NCBI GenBank assembly: GCA_045628085.1
Contig: JAZQOZ010000129.1
Coordinates: 1 to 24,158 of the forward strand
Length of the DNA: 24,158 nucleotides
DNA from: Firm-04 sp045628085
GTDB lineage: Bacteria; Bacillota; Clostridia; Oscillospirales; Ruminococcaceae
Reading direction: 5' to 3'
Shown piece after piece: positions 22,647-24,158 of this stretch. Below the pieces are notes generated by a model. It made no database searches and was not told the DNA's origin. It saw nothing but the letters and a program-made list of their open reading frames with translations. The first letter of the stretch is position 1. Each line of letters opens with the position of its first letter. Both the position numbers and the translations under genes were made by a program.

Positions 22647-23861
22647 CTATCTATGCGGCTGTGCAGCTTCGGCTTTTTTCTGATTATGCTCTGCAAGCCG
22701 GAACATCGGTTTCATGATCAGCCAACTGATCAGCTTGCCCAGATAAAATACCGGAAAACTTGCAAGCACCGTCAGCAGGAAATGCAGCGGAATGATCTTG
22801 AAATAGCGCTGAATGAAAATCACAGGTGTATTTTCACCGACAAGGAAATACCGGACATAAATGCAGTCTCCGATGTACGAGATCAGATAGAACGTCATGG
22901 AAAGCGATGCGACCGCTTTGAGGATCTTGCAGACGATCTGATTCCGGATCCTGATGTCATAGAGCAGCAGGAAAATGACAGATGCGATCAGGATATTCGG
23001 GAAATCTTCATTGGTGAAATTCACGCCCTGATTCCAACCGGTTTCCGTTGTAAAGCGGTCGAGTATGACAGTACCCGTGAGGAGCAGCGCCAGAACGGGC
23101 AGCAGGATATATTTTTTGACATGCGGACGGTATTCCGCGATCATCATGCCCGTCCAGTAATAGGAAAACGACCAGATCGAACCGAAAAAATTCGGCGTAA
23201 AGCCAATCGAGACCTTTTCTTCCGGATGCTGGATCACACGGAAATGATTAACAGCATTCGCAAGATTTGCGACAAAGATCAAAACGAAAAGCATTGTGAT
23301 TTTTGCTTTTTTCGTCTGCATTCCCCGATATGCAGCATTGATAAACGGCATCATCAGGTAAAGCGGGATATACATATTTACGTACCAGCTGTATGAGGGC
23401 TGCTGGAGATGGTAAACGGATTCAATCCAAGTATAAAGCGGCCATTTTTCATGCAGAACCAGTATTTTGAATGCGATGGAAATTCCGGCGATCAGCAGGG
23501 AATTGACAACGATCGGTGTGATTTTGATAAAATGTTTTGCGGTCGGCTTTGCTTTGCCCATCAGGAATCCGGAAATCAGCAGGAACAGCGGAACGCATTC
23601 ATAGAAAAGCATCCGGAAACCGGAAATGACGGAAACCGGAAGTTCCTTCATCGGGAAATTATAAAAGCCGCCGTGCAGGTAGAAGTGCAGCGATACAACG
23701 AAAAACATTGCGCAGATTTTCACGAGGTCGATTCCGGCATATCGTTCCTGAACGGCAGGCGGTGCGGCACTGACCGCCGGTGTATCGGCTGGCGGCTGTG
23801 TCTGTACCTGCGGCGGAGCAGACATAGCTCGCATTCGCTTTTTTTTAGCTCTTGATGCCAT
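22647..23861 (-). CDS. Acyltransferase-3 family membrane protein (404 aa)
   Basis: Members of this family move acyl groups, commonly acetyl, onto sugars of polysaccharide, peptidoglycan or antibiotics at the membrane. After a basic, proline-rich cytoplasmic N-terminus (1-40), the first helix YAGIDLVKICAMFFVVSLHF carries the conserved His of the family. About ten hydrophobic helices follow, ending with a Lys-rich tail. SYSWYVNMYIPLYLMMPF and SIWSFSYYWTGMMIAEY are typical of the family core. No SGNH or other fused domain is present, so the acceptor cannot be told. ATG 23861 has AAAGGAG about ten bases upstream. It has its own promoter and is separated from the sigma operon by a terminator. A cell-envelope role is inferred. 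Confidence 0.88.
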   Translation of the reverse strand: MASRAKKKRMRAMSAPPQVQTQPPADTPAVSAAPPAVQERYAGIDLVKICAMFFVVSLHFYLHGGFYNFPMKELPVSVISGFRMLFYECVPLFLLISGFLMGKAKPTAKHFIKITPIVVNSLLIAGISIAFKILVLHEKWPLYTWIESVYHLQQPSYSWYVNMYIPLYLMMPFINAAYRGMQTKKAKITMLFVLIFVANLANAVNHFRVIQHPEEKVSIGFTPNFFGSIWSFSYYWTGMMIAEYRPHVKKYILLPVLALLLTGTVILDRFTTETGWNQGVNFTNEDFPNILIASVIFLLLYDIRIRNQIVCKILKAVASLSMTFYLISYIGDCIYVRYFLVGENTPVIFIQRYFKIIPLHFLLTVLASFPVFYLGKLISWLIMKPMFRLAEHNQKKAEAAQPHR

Positions 23862-23900
23862 AGCTGATAAACTCCTTTATCTGAAACAATTTTCTGATAT

Positions 23901-23929
23901 ATTATATCATAATAATTTAGGAAATACAA
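23901..23929 (-). promoter_or_regulatory. Sigma-A promoter of the acyltransferase gene, overlapped by a palindrome
   Basis: On the minus strand TTGTAT (23929-23924), a 17-bp spacer and TATAAT (23906-23901) with a preceding TGA (extended -10) form a good promoter, about 40 bp before the start codon. The perfect palindrome TGATATA-T-TATATCA (23895-23909) covers the -10 box and could be an operator, although AT-rich palindromes also arise by chance. Confidence 0.75.
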
Positions 23930-23982
23930 TAGGTGAAGATGAAAATAGCAGCACGAAAACTGCATGGGAACAGAATCAGCTG

Positions 23983-24015
23983 AAAAAATTCACCCCGTCA
24001 ATATGACAGGGTGAA
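23983..24015 (-). terminator. Intrinsic terminator for a minus-strand gene at the right edge
   Basis: On the minus strand TTCACCC (24015-24009) pairs with GGGTGAA (23995-23989). An inner GTCA/TGAC stem (one mismatch between the two stems) closes on a 3-nt loop. Six T (23988-23983) follow. It would end transcription from a gene lying to the right, upstream of the acyltransferase promoter. Confidence 0.85.
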
Positions 24016-24116
24016 TGCAGCCATCAATAAACGATAAGCTGAGAAATTTCTGTTTACAAGCATATCTGAAACAGCGCAGAGCCTGTTTATTCTGCGGCAT
24101 CTGCTTTAACGCTGCC

Positions 24117-24158
24117 TTAGGTGTCGGCGTAGTGGAGCGGCTTGGCAGGCAGCTGCTT
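24117..24158 (-). CDS. Possible C-terminal end of a gene cut by the window edge
   Basis: On the minus strand the last bases read KQLPAKPLHYADT followed by TAA at 24119-24117. This could be the end of a gene whose terminator lies about 100 nt further on (23983-24015). Thirteen codons are too few to identify a family, and the reading could be coincidental. The stretch 24016-24116 shows nothing else. Confidence 0.25.
   Translation of the reverse strand, partial: KQLPAKPLHYADT

Noticed and set aside
24110..24158. tRNA-like sequence at the right edge on the plus strand (GGAGCGGCTTGGCAG)
   Set aside because: It resembles a D-loop, but the D-stem does not pair and the remainder lies outside the window, so no tRNA can be called.

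Overview
The window looks like part of a low-to-mid GC Gram-positive (Firmicutes, Clostridia) chromosome, most likely a Ruminococcus/Oscillospiraceae-type bacterium. This placement is inferred from strong AGGAG-type ribosome binding sites, TTGCAA/TTGTAT-17-TATAAT sigma-A promoters, type II dehydroquinase, a type I-beta DAHP synthase and a sigma/anti-sigma pair whose anti-sigma factor carries PASTA domains. No lineage marker such as rRNA is present. No CRISPR array, insertion sequence, phage gene or tRNA was recognised.

Layout. (1) 65-3805, plus strand: a promoter, a 58-aa single-pass membrane protein, radA, a hypothetical protein with a possible zinc knuckle, pyk and a terminator. (2) 3938-15212, minus strand: a long, tightly packed aromatic amino acid operon. 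In transcription order it holds a short Phe/Tyr-rich leader peptide, an intrinsic terminator, DAHP synthase (aroF-type), two GNAT acetyltransferases, a degenerate zinc-ribbon fragment, a zinc-ribbon protein, a third GNAT, tyrA, aroB, aroA, aroC, pheA, an aroE-aroK fusion and aroQ. It encodes every step from erythrose-4-phosphate plus PEP to prephenate, phenylpyruvate and 4-hydroxyphenylpyruvate; only the final transaminase is absent. No tryptophan-branch gene is present. (3) 15295-20170, plus strand, divergent from the aro operon: pgk, two tandem paralogous membrane/TPR-like proteins joined by an ATGA overlap, a 334-bp gap, tpiA, a four-helix membrane protein and a bidirectional terminator. 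(4) 20182-23929, minus strand: an ECF sigma factor overlapping its PASTA-domain anti-sigma factor, then, after a terminator and repeat-rich spacer, an acyltransferase-3 family membrane protein with its own promoter. (5) The right edge holds a terminator and possibly the last codons of another minus-strand gene.

How the parts fit. Pyk, Pgk and TpiA are glycolytic; PEP made by glycolysis feeds the DAHP synthase of the divergent operon. The strongest candidate for something undescribed is the aro operon leader. A 34-codon ORF with 4 Tyr, 3 Phe and no Trp codons lies directly behind the promoter. An intrinsic terminator follows it, and a 10-nt segment overlapping the leader ribosome binding site can pair perfectly with either arm of that terminator. 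This is the layout expected for ribosome-mediated attenuation by Phe/Tyr supply. The regulatory reading is inference from sequence alone; no structure prediction or database search was run.
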